The notes under the pieces: model-generated
What the model saw: only the letters and a program-made list of their open reading frames with translations
Databases searched by the model: none
Told to the model about the DNA's origin: nothing
NCBI RefSeq assembly: GCF_003073375.1
Contig: NZ_CP029002.1
Coordinates: 1,164,001-1,228,000 of the forward strand
From: Lysinibacillus sp. 2017
GTDB taxonomy: Bacteria; Bacillota; Bacilli; Bacillales_A; Planococcaceae
Direction of reading: 5' to 3'
Length of the DNA: 64,000 nt
Part shown: positions 7,271 through 15,198 of the stretch, piece by piece
Layout of the letters: each line of letters starts with the position of its first letter
How positions within the stretch are numbered: position 1 is the stretch's first letter
Made by a program: the position numbers and the translations under genes

Positions 7271-7748
7271 ATTACGCTTATTAATTTTAACTGCGCTTGT
7301 TGCCACAATTTGTGTCGTTGGTAGTTTTATTAAAGTACCTGGTTTTATAACAACAGCCGCGCTCGATTCGGCACCAGCATTTATCGCCGCAGTATTTTTA
7401 CCACCGTTATTTGCTGGTGCTGCAGGGGCGTTAGGACATATTGCAACAGGCTTAACATCTGGATTTCCACTTGGCGTGTTTCATGGATTAATCGCAGTTG
7501 AAATGTTTTTTATCGTTTATATTTTTACGGTTTTACATCGTAACGGAAATCATATGACAAAATGGATCTTCGTAATTTTTGCAAATGGCATACTAGCACC
7601 GATTCCATTTTACTTTTTAATTTCACCAGCATTTTATATTGGTTCGATTGCATCGCTAACAATTACGGCGGTTATTAATGTCATCATCGCGATACTTGTC
7701 ATGCCGATTTTAAAAACAGTCGTTAAACGTGTAGGGGTGCTGTCATGA
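7257..7748 (+). CDS. cblT: Predicted alpha-ribazole transporter, ECF S component
   Basis: Integral membrane protein of 163 residues with about five to six hydrophobic segments and the short, glycine/alanine-rich architecture of ECF-transporter substrate-binding (S) components (for example AALDSAPAFIAAVFLPP, GAAGALGHIATGLTSGFPLG). Its position directly before a CblS-like kinase matches the described CblT-CblS pair of Geobacillus and relatives, in which CblT imports alpha-ribazole. It would need the shared EcfA-EcfA'-EcfT module, not encoded here. The start overlaps the preceding gene by 14 bases, and its end overlaps cblS (ATGA). Confidence 0.8.
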   Translation: MERTKLRLLILTALVATICVVGSFIKVPGFITTAALDSAPAFIAAVFLPPLFAGAAGALGHIATGLTSGFPLGVFHGLIAVEMFFIVYIFTVLHRNGNHMTKWIFVIFANGILAPIPFYFLISPAFYIGSIASLTITAVINVIIAILVMPILKTVVKRVGVLS

Positions 7749-8416
7749 GAAATGCTATAAAAGTGCAGGATTTAATCGTTACAATCGATAATTCGGGTTG
7801 TATTGGCGATAAGAAACAGGATCTTGTTCAAGTACCAAATGAAATTACTGCGTATTTTACAGCGCGGACTGCTATTTTAGAGCAGTGGTGTGCTGGGGCA
7901 ATGCCGGTGCAGCTATTAATGGCAAACTTTTCAGGTGATGTTGTTTGGGGGCAATATGTAGCGGGGATTCAGCGTGTATTTGATGAGATAGGTATCGCAA
8001 TGCCACCTTTAACGGGTTCAAGTGAATCTAATTTTGACGCACTACAATCTGCCATTTCCTTAACGATGATCGGTAAAAAAGTTTTTTCAAGTACAAAAGA
8101 AAATTGCCTGTTTTTTGTTGTTGGACAGCCATTAGTTGGAAATGAAGTCATCAAAAATCCAGAAAAAGTTGCACAATTAAAAGAGCTTTACGAAGGGCTT
8201 AAGGATGGATGGATTTCAGCAATTTGGCCGACTGGCTCGAAAGGTATCGGCAATGAAATTCAGCGTTTTGTTGGAGAAGGTTATACAAGTGCAATCAATT
8301 TAACGACAACAGCTGGTCCATCATGCGCAGTGCTTGTCGCTGTTGACGAGCAAAATGTTCAGGAGTTTTCTGAAAGAATATCAGCGCCTATTGTAAAAAT
8401 AACTAAAAATAAGTGA
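7745..8416 (+). CDS. cblS: Alpha-ribazole kinase
   Basis: Predicted kinase that converts alpha-ribazole to alpha-ribazole-5'-phosphate, supplying the lower ligand for CobS without CobT. 223 residues. The N-terminus carries DLIVTIDNSGCIGDK, an AIR-synthase/PurM-like nucleotide-binding start, followed by a Gly/Ser-rich region (PLTGSSESNFD) and a C-terminal TTTAGPSCAVLVAV. These agree with CblS of Geobacillus as I know it. It overlaps cblT by four bases and ends the biosynthetic part of the operon. No cobT is present in the window. Confidence 0.82.
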   Translation: MRNAIKVQDLIVTIDNSGCIGDKKQDLVQVPNEITAYFTARTAILEQWCAGAMPVQLLMANFSGDVVWGQYVAGIQRVFDEIGIAMPPLTGSSESNFDALQSAISLTMIGKKVFSSTKENCLFFVVGQPLVGNEVIKNPEKVAQLKELYEGLKDGWISAIWPTGSKGIGNEIQRFVGEGYTSAINLTTTAGPSCAVLVAVDEQNVQEFSERISAPIVKITKNK

Positions 8417-8445
8417 CAGTACTGAATGAGTGGAGGAGTGAAAAG

Positions 8446-8553
8446 TTGAGAAAGGGATTATTTTATTGCATCTATTTTTTCACTACACTTGTTGTTACCT
8501 ATATTGCTCAATGGTTATTTTACTTCTTTATAGTGGGATTAAGATTTACTTAG
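8446..8553 (+). CDS. 35-residue single-span membrane peptide
   Basis: A short ORF from TTG with a near-perfect ribosome site (GGAGGAG at 8432-8438, spacing seven). The product starts MRKGLFYCIYFF, has one continuous hydrophobic helix (about residues 5-31) and ends GLRFT. It lies 29 bases after cblS on the same strand, so it may be the last gene of the cobalamin operon. No family recognised. The ribosome site and clean membrane-helix composition favour a real small protein. Confidence 0.5.
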   Translation: MRKGLFYCIYFFTTLVVTYIAQWLFYFFIVGLRFT

Positions 8554-8675
8554 TTATCTTAACTTAATCGCATTTGATTTCTCAAATTTAGGGTTTTATA
8601 TAACGAAAATTTTGATGCCTTAATTGAGTGGAAAGAGAAGAATTAAAATTTTGATCAAAATGATGAAAAATTATA

Positions 8676-8701
8676 AACTTTCTGAAAATAAGTGGTATGA
8701 T
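8676..8701 (+). promoter_or_regulatory. ilvE promoter with CodY box
   Basis: 8676-8690 matches the CodY box AATTTTCWGAAAATT at 13 of 15 positions. It lies directly upstream of an extended -10 element (TGG-TATGAT, -10 at 8696-8701) and would cover the weak -35 region, a classic position for CodY repression of branched-chain amino-acid genes. Confidence 0.7.
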
Positions 8702-8737
8702 AGTGTGTATTAATTCTAAATTATTTAAAGGAGTTTT

Positions 8738-9811
8738 ATGATGACTACATATCAAATTACAACAGAGCTTGCCACAACAAAGAAAGAAAAAACACCTGCT
8801 GATCAACTTGGGTTTGGTAAAGTGTTTACAGACCATATGTTTGTGATGGATTATGAAGAAGGCAAGGGTTGGCATAATGCAACGATTGCTCCTTACCAAG
8901 AAATTTCACTTAGCCCAGCGTCAATGGTATTTCACTACGGACAAGCAGTATTTGAAGGGTTAAAAGCATATGTTTCAGAAGGGGGAGAGGTTATTTTATT
9001 CCGCCCAGACCGTAACTTTAGCCGTTTAAATGCATCGAATGCACGTCTATGTATTCCAGCTATTGATGAGGAATTTGCGCTTGAAGCATTAAAACAACTA
9101 ATTCAAGTGGATCGTGAGTGGATCCCAACAGCGCCGAATACATCTTTATACATTCGACCATTCATTATTGCAACAGAGTCTTATTTAGGGGTTAATCCAT
9201 CGAAACAATATAAATTCATTATTATTATGTCACCAGTAGGTTCTTATTATAAAGAGGGCATCAATCCAGTAAAAATCTTAGTTGAACAGCATTATGTTCG
9301 CGCGGTTATTGGTGGTACTGGTGAAGCGAAAACAGCAGGGAACTATGCATCAAGCTTAAAGGGTTCTGAAATTGCTGCAAAACAAGGGTATTCCCAAACT
9401 TTATGGTTAGACGGAAGAGAAAATAAATACGTTGAAGAAGTAGGGAGCATGAACATCTTCTTCAAAATTGAAGGCAAAGTGATTACGCCAGCATTAAACG
9501 GTAGTATTTTACCTGGGATTACGCGCGATTCGATGATTCAAGTATTAAAATCGAAAAATATTCCAATTGAAGAGCGTGCCATTGAATTCGCAGAAATCGT
9601 AGAAGCGGCGAAAAATGGAACATTAGAAGAAGCGTTTGGTACAGGAACGGCGGCAGTCATTTCACCAGTAGGCGAGTTAAAATGGTTAGACGAAATCATT
9701 TCAGTGAATAACGGAGAAATAGGCGAAGTAACGCAAATGCTTTATGATACATTAACAGGTATCCAATACGGTAAAATACAAGATCCATTTGGTTGGACGA
9801 TTAAGTTATAA
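8738..9811 (+). CDS. ilvE: Branched-chain amino acid aminotransferase
   Basis: PLP-dependent class IV aminotransferase interconverting leucine, isoleucine and valine with their 2-oxo acids; 357 residues, cytoplasmic, BCAT type II length. Visible family features are FHYGQAVFEGLKAY near residue 68, RPDRNFSRLNASNARLCIP, YIRPF near residue 145, the Lys-containing KTAGNYASSLKGSEIA around residue 205 (Schiff-base lysine in this region), and EEAFGTGTAAVISPVG near 305. AAAGGAG precedes two adjacent ATG codons; either may start. Monocistronic, with a CodY box upstream and a terminator downstream. Confidence 0.93.
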   Translation: MMTTYQITTELATTKKEKTPADQLGFGKVFTDHMFVMDYEEGKGWHNATIAPYQEISLSPASMVFHYGQAVFEGLKAYVSEGGEVILFRPDRNFSRLNASNARLCIPAIDEEFALEALKQLIQVDREWIPTAPNTSLYIRPFIIATESYLGVNPSKQYKFIIIMSPVGSYYKEGINPVKILVEQHYVRAVIGGTGEAKTAGNYASSLKGSEIAAKQGYSQTLWLDGRENKYVEEVGSMNIFFKIEGKVITPALNGSILPGITRDSMIQVLKSKNIPIEERAIEFAEIVEAAKNGTLEEAFGTGTAAVISPVGELKWLDEIISVNNGEIGEVTQMLYDTLTGIQYGKIQDPFGWTIKL

Positions 9812-9824
9812 AATGATTAAAAGG

Positions 9825-9867
9825 CGGGGGGCTATCCGGAAAAGGATTTCGGGACAGCCCCTTTTTA
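9825..9867 (+). terminator. Terminator after ilvE
   Basis: GGGGGCTATCC pairs with GGGACAGCCCC across a purine-rich loop and is followed by TTTTT. Confidence 0.8.
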
Positions 9868-9947
9868 CTTATAACGATAAGGAATATGCAAAATTTTATG
9901 CAGTAAGTGATCAATTGCATTTGATTGTATAGCTCAAACTAAAATAA

Positions 9948-10247
9948 TTATGGTTCGCCAATTCCCGTGGCTAATAATAAGAAAAAAGCAAAAACTAAAA
10001 CCAATAAATTGGCTATTAGCCCGACTAATCCAATTAATAATTTGCTTTTGTGTTCTTGTGACATCCATAAAAAGATTATAGAAAGTATCGAAAGTAGAAT
10101 GCCTATAATTGACAGAAAATTTAAAATGGTTATTATAGCGTAAATATCAGCATTTGGACCTCTTTCTATAAAGAAAAAAATAATACTAATTATCACAGGC
10201 AATATAGATAAAATCCCTAAAGTTGTGCCTACTTTACGTTTATTCAA
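9948..10247 (-). CDS. Small polytopic membrane protein
   Basis: 99-residue protein of unknown function with three to four hydrophobic helices (ILSILPVIISIIFFF, ILNFLSIIGILLSILSIIFLW, LIGLVGLIANLLVLVFAFFLLLA) and a lysine-rich N-terminus. The start is TTG at 10247-10245 with an excellent AGGAGG site nine bases upstream. It lies downstream of another membrane-protein gene on the same strand but over 100 bases away. It resembles the DUF-type small membrane proteins common in bacilli; I do not recognise the family. Confidence 0.6.
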   Translation of the reverse strand: MNKRKVGTTLGILSILPVIISIIFFFIERGPNADIYAIITILNFLSIIGILLSILSIIFLWMSQEHKSKLLIGLVGLIANLLVLVFAFFLLLATGIGEP

Positions 10248-10363
10248 AAGCCATCGCCTCCTTATAAAGCCGTTTCTCTATTAATTCTATGGTGTGGGTA
10301 TCCTCTTTTATTACTATGCAAATCGTTACTAAATCGATATTTGGGAATGTTTAATAGTAATTT

Positions 10364-10786
10364 TTATTCTAAATGTAATAATTCACTTTTTGAATCAGAT
10401 GTAGAAAATCCTTGTATAGTAATATCGTGTTTATTACGAGCAAAATATTGATATTCCACTTGTGGTTCATTATCAAATATGACACCAATAAAATATGGAT
10501 TCGAGGATTCATAACCGTCTTCACGATGAGGCACTATTCGAAATTCCCACGTTTCCCTAGGGTATTTTTTCTCCAAATGCAGCTGTATATAACTTACTTT
10601 CTTTTCAATTTGCATATTTATCCAATATGGGCGTACGAAATAAATGATGCCAAAAGACACTAAAAGTAAAAGAGCCAACCCCTGAATCCTTTTTCTTCGT
10701 TTTCCTTTAAAAATAAAAGAAATGAATAAAAGAAAAACTAAAATTCCACTGGCTATCATTAATTGAATGATTTCTATTGGATGCAA
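10364..10786 (-). CDS. Membrane-anchored protein of unknown function
   Basis: About 140 residues if started at the TTG at 10786, which has a GAGGGGGG ribosome site seven bases upstream. The frame stays open to ATG at 10897, but that would run into the floT terminator. Two hydrophobic helices (IIQLMIASGILVFLLFISFIF and IQGLALLLLVSFGIIYFV) precede a 75-residue C-terminal domain rich in aromatic and charged residues (YIQLHLEKKYPRETWEF). The layout is like DUF3139-type exported proteins, but I do not assign a family. Confidence 0.55.
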   Translation of the reverse strand: MHPIEIIQLMIASGILVFLLFISFIFKGKRRKRIQGLALLLLVSFGIIYFVRPYWINMQIEKKVSYIQLHLEKKYPRETWEFRIVPHREDGYESSNPYFIGVIFDNEPQVEYQYFARNKHDITIQGFSTSDSKSELLHLE

Positions 10787-10887
10787 ATGAATACCCCCCT
10801 CAGTTAGTTCGTTAATTAAAGTATAACGTCCCAAAACCCTCGTTTTGTAACTTTTCTTGATGGTGAAAGCTAAAATCTCAAAAGTAA

Positions 10888-10923
10888 ATCTCCTCATTTA
10901 CGTAACGAAGTAAATGAGGAGAT
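10888..10923 (-). terminator. Terminator after floT
   Basis: Perfect 14-bp inverted repeat (10888-10901 with 10910-10923), with a T-rich stretch on the minus-strand 3' side. Confidence 0.8.
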
Positions 10924-10934
10924 CTATAAATTAA

Positions 10935-12407
10935 TTATTTTTTACTTACATATGATCCAATCAGTTCCTTTACATCAATACCTGATGATTCTTTTAACGT
11001 CTCTTGTAACGAAGACATTAGATCCGTAGCATAGGCTGTTACTTTACCAGCACCACCATTTGCGCCGCCACCTGTATCAACGACAGTAATCTTGTCGATA
11101 TTCGATAATGGGCTAGCAACTTGTTTCGCATATTCTGGTAACATTTTAACAATCATATCTAATACAGCGGCTTGACCGAATTGCTCGAATGCTTCTGCAA
11201 TTTTTTCTTTCGCTTCGGCTTCAGCAAGACCACGTAAACGAATAATTTCTGCTTCTGCAGTACCTTGTGCGCGTTCAGAATCGGCTTTTGCAAGACCGTC
11301 TAAACGAATACGCTCGGCTTGTGCTTGTGCTTGAGTTTCAACACGATATTTCTCTGCATCGGCTTCTGCTAATTGTTTTGACTTTTCTGCGATAGCACGT
11401 TGCTCGATGGCATAACGATCTGCATCGGCTTTTTTCTTTACTTCCGAATCATATTGTTTCTCTCGACGTAAAATTTCTTTTTCTTCTAATTCAATTTGCT
11501 TTTGGCGTTCAATGATTTTAACTTGCATTTCCTGCTCTGTTACTTCTTGTTTAGCACGAGCAGATTCTAGTTCATAAGCTTGGTCAGCGCGTGCTTTGGC
11601 GATGTCTTGCTCGCGACGGAACTCTGCTACTTTTAATTGGTTTTCTTTTTCAGCTTCCGCTATTTCAGTTGCTCGTTCAAGTTCTGCCTTTTGAGCTTCT
11701 TGAGAGGCCTGAGCACGTTTAATACGCGTTTCTTTATCCGCTTCCGCAGTCGCAATATCTGCATCACGCTTTACTTGTGCGATTCGTGGTTTACCTAGTG
11801 AATCTAAATAGCCATTTTTATCACGTACATCCTTAATCGTGAACGATACAATAACTAAGCCCATTTTCGCCAAATCTTGAGAAGCAACACGTTGAACTTC
11901 TTGTGAGAATTTATCACGGTTTTTATAAATTTCTTCCACTGTCATTGAACCAAGGATCGAACGTAAGTGACCCTCTAATACTTCACGCGCTTCAGCTTCA
12001 CGTTCATGCTTTTCTTTCCCTAAAAACTGTTCTGCAGCTGTAGCAATTTCTGAAATTGAACCACCAATTTTAATGATGGCTGTTCCGTCTGCCATAACTG
12101 GAACACCTTGTTCTGTATATACTTCTGGTGTCGTTACTTCTAATTTACTAGAAAGCAAACTAAGCGGTTTTGATTGTTGGAACACAGGGAATATAAATGC
12201 ACCACCACCGCGAATAATTTTAATGCGGTTTCCTGAATCGTCTGTATGTACATTTTTATTACCTAAATAACTCCCAGTGACGATTAAAGCCTCATCTGGC
12301 CCCGCTGTTTTGTACTTTGTAATATATACTGCCACTAGAGCAATTATTAAGAACACCACTACACCTATTGCAATTAATACACCTAATCCTTCTAATCCAT
12401 CTAACAT
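10935..12407 (-). CDS. floT: Flotillin-like protein
   Basis: Membrane-associated scaffold of 490 residues that organises functional membrane microdomains. An N-terminal hydrophobic helix (VLIAIGVVVFLIIALVAVYI, about residues 9-28) is followed by an SPFH/PHB domain (ALIVTGSYLG to about residue 220, with GSISEIATAAEQFLG). A long coiled coil full of EA repeats (AEAEKE, EREAEAREV) runs to about 420, and the C-terminus (SNIDKITVVDTGGG) is typical of FloT. It follows nfeD after 20 bases in a sigma-W-type operon, as in B. subtilis yuaF-floT-yuaI; yuaI is not recognised here. Confidence 0.93.
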   Translation of the reverse strand: MLDGLEGLGVLIAIGVVVFLIIALVAVYITKYKTAGPDEALIVTGSYLGNKNVHTDDSGNRIKIIRGGGAFIFPVFQQSKPLSLLSSKLEVTTPEVYTEQGVPVMADGTAIIKIGGSISEIATAAEQFLGKEKHEREAEAREVLEGHLRSILGSMTVEEIYKNRDKFSQEVQRVASQDLAKMGLVIVSFTIKDVRDKNGYLDSLGKPRIAQVKRDADIATAEADKETRIKRAQASQEAQKAELERATEIAEAEKENQLKVAEFRREQDIAKARADQAYELESARAKQEVTEQEMQVKIIERQKQIELEEKEILRREKQYDSEVKKKADADRYAIEQRAIAEKSKQLAEADAEKYRVETQAQAQAERIRLDGLAKADSERAQGTAEAEIIRLRGLAEAEAKEKIAEAFEQFGQAAVLDMIVKMLPEYAKQVASPLSNIDKITVVDTGGGANGGAGKVTAYATDLMSSLQETLKESSGIDVKELIGSYVSKK

Positions 12408-12427
12408 AAATCATTTCCTCCTTTAAA

Positions 12428-12952
12428 TTAAAATTCTTCTTTTTCATAAATAGCTACGAATGCGGTCCCGTCTCGCATTTCTATAATTAACACTTGCGTA
12501 TCATACGGGATTTCAACATGGTGGTAGCTAGCGGCTCGTTTCGAAATGATGCCATTTACGGTTTCAATGACAATCTCACCGAAACCATCAAGTGGTACTG
12601 GTACAATGACTTTGCCGACTTGGCTTTCAAGAGATTCCTCAGTATAAGCAAGTGACACTTCTGCAGAGCGCAATGGAACGAGTAAAAAATAATAAAGTAG
12701 AGCAGTAAACAAACTAGCAATTACGATTGCAATTAGTAGATTGATCAAACTCGAGAAGCTGAAGAATTTTTCCGAAAAGTAGCCAACCGCTGCAGTGAAT
12801 GTTATGAATGATAAAATGACAGCAGGGTCAAAAAATGGAATACCGTCGACAGAAACATCTGCGAGATCTGAAAAAAATAAGTACAATACCGTACAGCAAC
12901 CAATGATGATTAAAATGGTTAGATAAATCATTTCAAGTGAGTATCCAAACAA
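12428..12952 (-). CDS. NfeD-like membrane protein (YuaF)
   Basis: Partner of flotillin, 174 residues. Three to four membrane helices (MIYLTILIIIGCCTVLYLF, ILSFITFTAAVGYF, LINLLIAIVIASLFTALLYYFLL) precede a C-terminal OB-fold domain (about residues 105-174) with VGKVIVPVPLDGFGEIVI and a final TQVLIIEMRDGTAFV, the NfeD pattern. The start is TTG with GGGGGTG six bases upstream. It is the first gene of the nfeD-floT operon, and a sigma-W promoter lies 36-61 bases upstream. Confidence 0.87.
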   Translation of the reverse strand: MFGYSLEMIYLTILIIIGCCTVLYLFFSDLADVSVDGIPFFDPAVILSFITFTAAVGYFSEKFFSFSSLINLLIAIVIASLFTALLYYFLLVPLRSAEVSLAYTEESLESQVGKVIVPVPLDGFGEIVIETVNGIISKRAASYHHVEIPYDTQVLIIEMRDGTAFVAIYEKEEF

Positions 12953-12987
12953 GTTTTCACCCCCTTTTTGTTTGTTGTACTATACTG

Positions 12988-13013
12988 TACGATTAAAATT
13001 ACATAAAGTTTCA
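12988..13013 (-). promoter_or_regulatory. Sigma-W promoter of nfeD-floT
   Basis: On the minus strand TGAAAC (13013-13008) and CGTA (12991-12988) are separated by exactly 16 bases, a perfect match to the ECF sigma-W consensus. This fits the known sigma-W control of the B. subtilis flotillin operon. Confidence 0.85.
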
Positions 13014-13072
13014 GAAAAAACTAAATTTTACATAAAAATTAGCATCCATAGAGTTACTGTACAAATCAAAAT

Positions 13073-13104
13073 AAGCGTATACCATCCTATGATGGTATAC
13101 GCTT
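13073..13104. terminator. Bidirectional hairpin terminator
   Basis: Perfect 14-bp stem with a 4-base loop (13073-13086, 13091-13104). It serves the minus-strand 5'-nucleotidase-like gene whose stop is at 13119. Confidence 0.8.
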
Positions 13105-13118
13105 TATTAATGAAATTA

Positions 13119-14561
13119 TTACTTCACTTCAAATGTATGATGGATATCGACTGTTAGGGGACTGAATCGCTCAATATAATCCATCATCAATTGGGGTGTA
13201 AACGTTTCTGATTCGCGAAGTGCAGGTTTTGCAAACATAGGAAACTGATGTGCACCGGTCGCACGGTAACTATTAATGACGACTTCAAATCGTGTGTCTT
13301 CTTCAATGGTATGACCTTGAAAAATTAGCTTTGTCACACGATTTCCAACGGGGTTATCTAGCGTGATTTCATAGTCAATCCCACCCCATACATCATAAAT
13401 ATAAGGCTGTGGCTCAGGATAAAAAACATTCATGCTAAAATCGACGTCACCTATTGCATTTTTAGCGAAAACCGACGCGCTTTGTTCGAGAGCTGCACGA
13501 ATTTCTGCACCAGTAAGTTCAATAACTTTTAGCCGATTTTGTCGTGGCATATTATGCAAAATATGCTCTCTTGTTATTGTTGATGGAAACCCTCCCTGCG
13601 CGTGATAGGGAAGCTCAATGACTGAAAGCTGCGCATCCGAGTAATGAAGCTGCATATCATGGAGTAGCTGTGTGTATGCTGTTGCTTGAAGACGTGGTGT
13701 AAAAAAATCATAATACGCTAATGCCGTTTTAGAATATCCAATTATTTCCGATTTCCATTCATCAAATTCAGGAAATGATTGTTGTGGAAGGGAAGAATCC
13801 ACATAAACAAGGGATGGCTCATGTGATAGCTGTCCGTTTTCATATGTGACTTCTATTTCAGCAAAACAGTGTGCATTTGAGCCAGGTTGTACAATGGAAA
13901 CCCCATTCATCTTCGTCGAAATTTCTAAATGCTGATGCCCCGTAATGAAAATATCGATTCCATCTATTTCAGTAAGCATGCGGTACCCCTGATTTTCACC
14001 TTCCACTAAGTCAATTTGCTGACCAGAATGAATATCACGCTCTAGGCCACCATGATAACTTAAAATAACGAGCTGAACATTTTCATTGTTACGGACATAG
14101 TCCACGGTTTTTTTTGTGCGCTCAAAGGCATCTTCAAACTGTAAAGACTTGGTCGTTTCTCCCTCATCCCAAAGCGCTGTGTAATGCGTAACCACGCCAA
14201 GAACAGCGATACGCACCCCTTGAACTTCTTTAATAAAATACGGCTGTGAAAAATTATGTATATTTGCTGCAATCCATGGAAAATCACATGCCTCACGCAT
14301 CTTTTGAATCGCCCCAAGCGAATAGTTAAACTCATGATTGCCAAAAGTCGCAACATCGTAGCAAAGCGCATTTGCTAATTTTATTTGCGGATGGGTTTCG
14401 TGTTTATGATTTTCATAAAAATAGCTAAGATGACTTCCTTGAATAAAATCTCCGTTATCAATTAATAAGGCTGGTTGTCGTAATCTAATCATTTGAGCTA
14501 ATTGTGAAAAGCGTTCGGTATGTCCGTGTACATCACTCGTTGCAATAATTAAAAATTTCAT
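13119..14561 (-). CDS. 5'-nucleotidase/2',3'-cyclic phosphodiesterase-like metallophosphoesterase
   Basis: Two-domain phosphoesterase of 480 residues. The N-terminal calcineurin-like domain has the metal motifs ATSDVHGH (residue 8), DNGDFIQG (about 36), FGNHEFNYS (about 73), LSYHGGLERD and FITGHQHLE. The C-terminal 5_nucleotid_C domain runs from about residue 285 and ends with VINSYRATGAHQFPMF. No signal peptide is seen at the N-terminus (MKFLIIATSDVHG), so it is probably cytoplasmic like YunD-type enzymes. AAAGGATG lies upstream of ATG. It stands alone between two hairpins. The exact nucleotide substrate cannot be told. Confidence 0.87.
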   Translation of the reverse strand: MKFLIIATSDVHGHTERFSQLAQMIRLRQPALLIDNGDFIQGSHLSYFYENHKHETHPQIKLANALCYDVATFGNHEFNYSLGAIQKMREACDFPWIAANIHNFSQPYFIKEVQGVRIAVLGVVTHYTALWDEGETTKSLQFEDAFERTKKTVDYVRNNENVQLVILSYHGGLERDIHSGQQIDLVEGENQGYRMLTEIDGIDIFITGHQHLEISTKMNGVSIVQPGSNAHCFAEIEVTYENGQLSHEPSLVYVDSSLPQQSFPEFDEWKSEIIGYSKTALAYYDFFTPRLQATAYTQLLHDMQLHYSDAQLSVIELPYHAQGGFPSTITREHILHNMPRQNRLKVIELTGAEIRAALEQSASVFAKNAIGDVDFSMNVFYPEPQPYIYDVWGGIDYEITLDNPVGNRVTKLIFQGHTIEEDTRFEVVINSYRATGAHQFPMFAKPALRESETFTPQLMMDYIERFSPLTVDIHHTFEVK

Positions 14562-14645
14562 AATTGAACATCCTTTAAATCAAAGTTGTATATTTATAAT
14601 TATTATACCTTGTTTTTGTTATGAATCGCATTTAAGAACGAATGA

Positions 14646-14675
14646 TTGCGTAACTTTTCTGAAAGTGTTTATAAT
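14646..14675 (+). promoter_or_regulatory. Promoter of isdG-like gene, possible CodY-like palindrome
   Basis: TTGCGT (14646-14651) and TATAAT (14670-14675) are 18 bases apart. The spacer 14653-14667 matches the CodY box at 12 of 15 positions. The promoter is convincing; the regulator site is weak. No clear Fur box is seen, although haem-oxygenase genes are often Fur-controlled. Confidence 0.55.
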
Positions 14676-14717
14676 AAGACTGTTAAACATTATTTATCTA
14701 ATTAGAGGAGTGTTAAA

Positions 14718-15041
14718 ATGATTACAGTAACAAACCGTATTAAAGTGAAAAAAGGTATGGCTATGATGATGGCACCTAAATTTGCTGAGCCAGGTCCGCT
14801 ACAACAATTTGAAGGATTCGAAAAGGTAGAAGTATTAGTATCAACACAATTCGAGGACTATGATGAAATGAACGTTGTGATGTATTGGGATACAAAAGAA
14901 CATTTCGCAGCATGGCGTGAAAGTGATGCATTCAAAGATGCACACAAACGTCCATCGGGTGACCATGGCGCACAAGGTGAATCACCACTGTTAGGTTCAG
15001 AAATTATCATTTCAGAAGTTGCAGCAGCTATTTCAAAATAA
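14718..15041 (+). CDS. Haem-degrading monooxygenase, IsdG family
   Basis: ABM-fold haem oxygenase of 107 residues, releasing iron from haem in the cytoplasm. The IsdG/IsdI catalytic triad positions are present: Asn6 (TVTNR), Trp66 (FAAWRES) and His76 (KDAHKR), together with NVVMYWDTKEHF. Length and residue numbering match IsdI. GAGGAG precedes ATG. It is monocistronic with its own promoter and a downstream terminator. HmoA of Bacillus is an alternative name, but the residue pattern favours the IsdG subgroup. Confidence 0.88.
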   Translation: MITVTNRIKVKKGMAMMMAPKFAEPGPLQQFEGFEKVEVLVSTQFEDYDEMNVVMYWDTKEHFAAWRESDAFKDAHKRPSGDHGAQGESPLLGSEIIISEVAAAISK

Positions 15042-15088
15042 CGAAAAAGCAACTGCAGTAATTTAAGTAAATAATTATCCAAATAGAA

Positions 15089-15122
15089 GGCTGCCTAAAA
15101 ATAATTGTTTTTTAGGCAGCCC
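15089..15122 (+). terminator. Terminator after isdG-like gene
   Basis: 12-bp stem GGCTGCCTAAAA with its complement, loop of about seven bases, followed by CCTATTTTAA. Both strands carry partial T tails. Confidence 0.75.
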
Positions 15123-15198
15123 TATTTTAATATTTTAAAATTTGTGCCTGTAATTACATAAAACGATCTAGGGTTAGGAAATTGGGGGATTCTGAGAT

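Noticed and set aside
14653-14667. CodY site on the isdG-like promoter
   Set aside because: Three mismatches of 15 and no link of haem oxygenase to CodY that I can support; kept only as a remark in the promoter entry.
14676-14717. Fur box before the haem oxygenase gene
   Set aside because: AT-rich ACATTATTTATCTAATTA has no adequate palindrome matching the Fur consensus.
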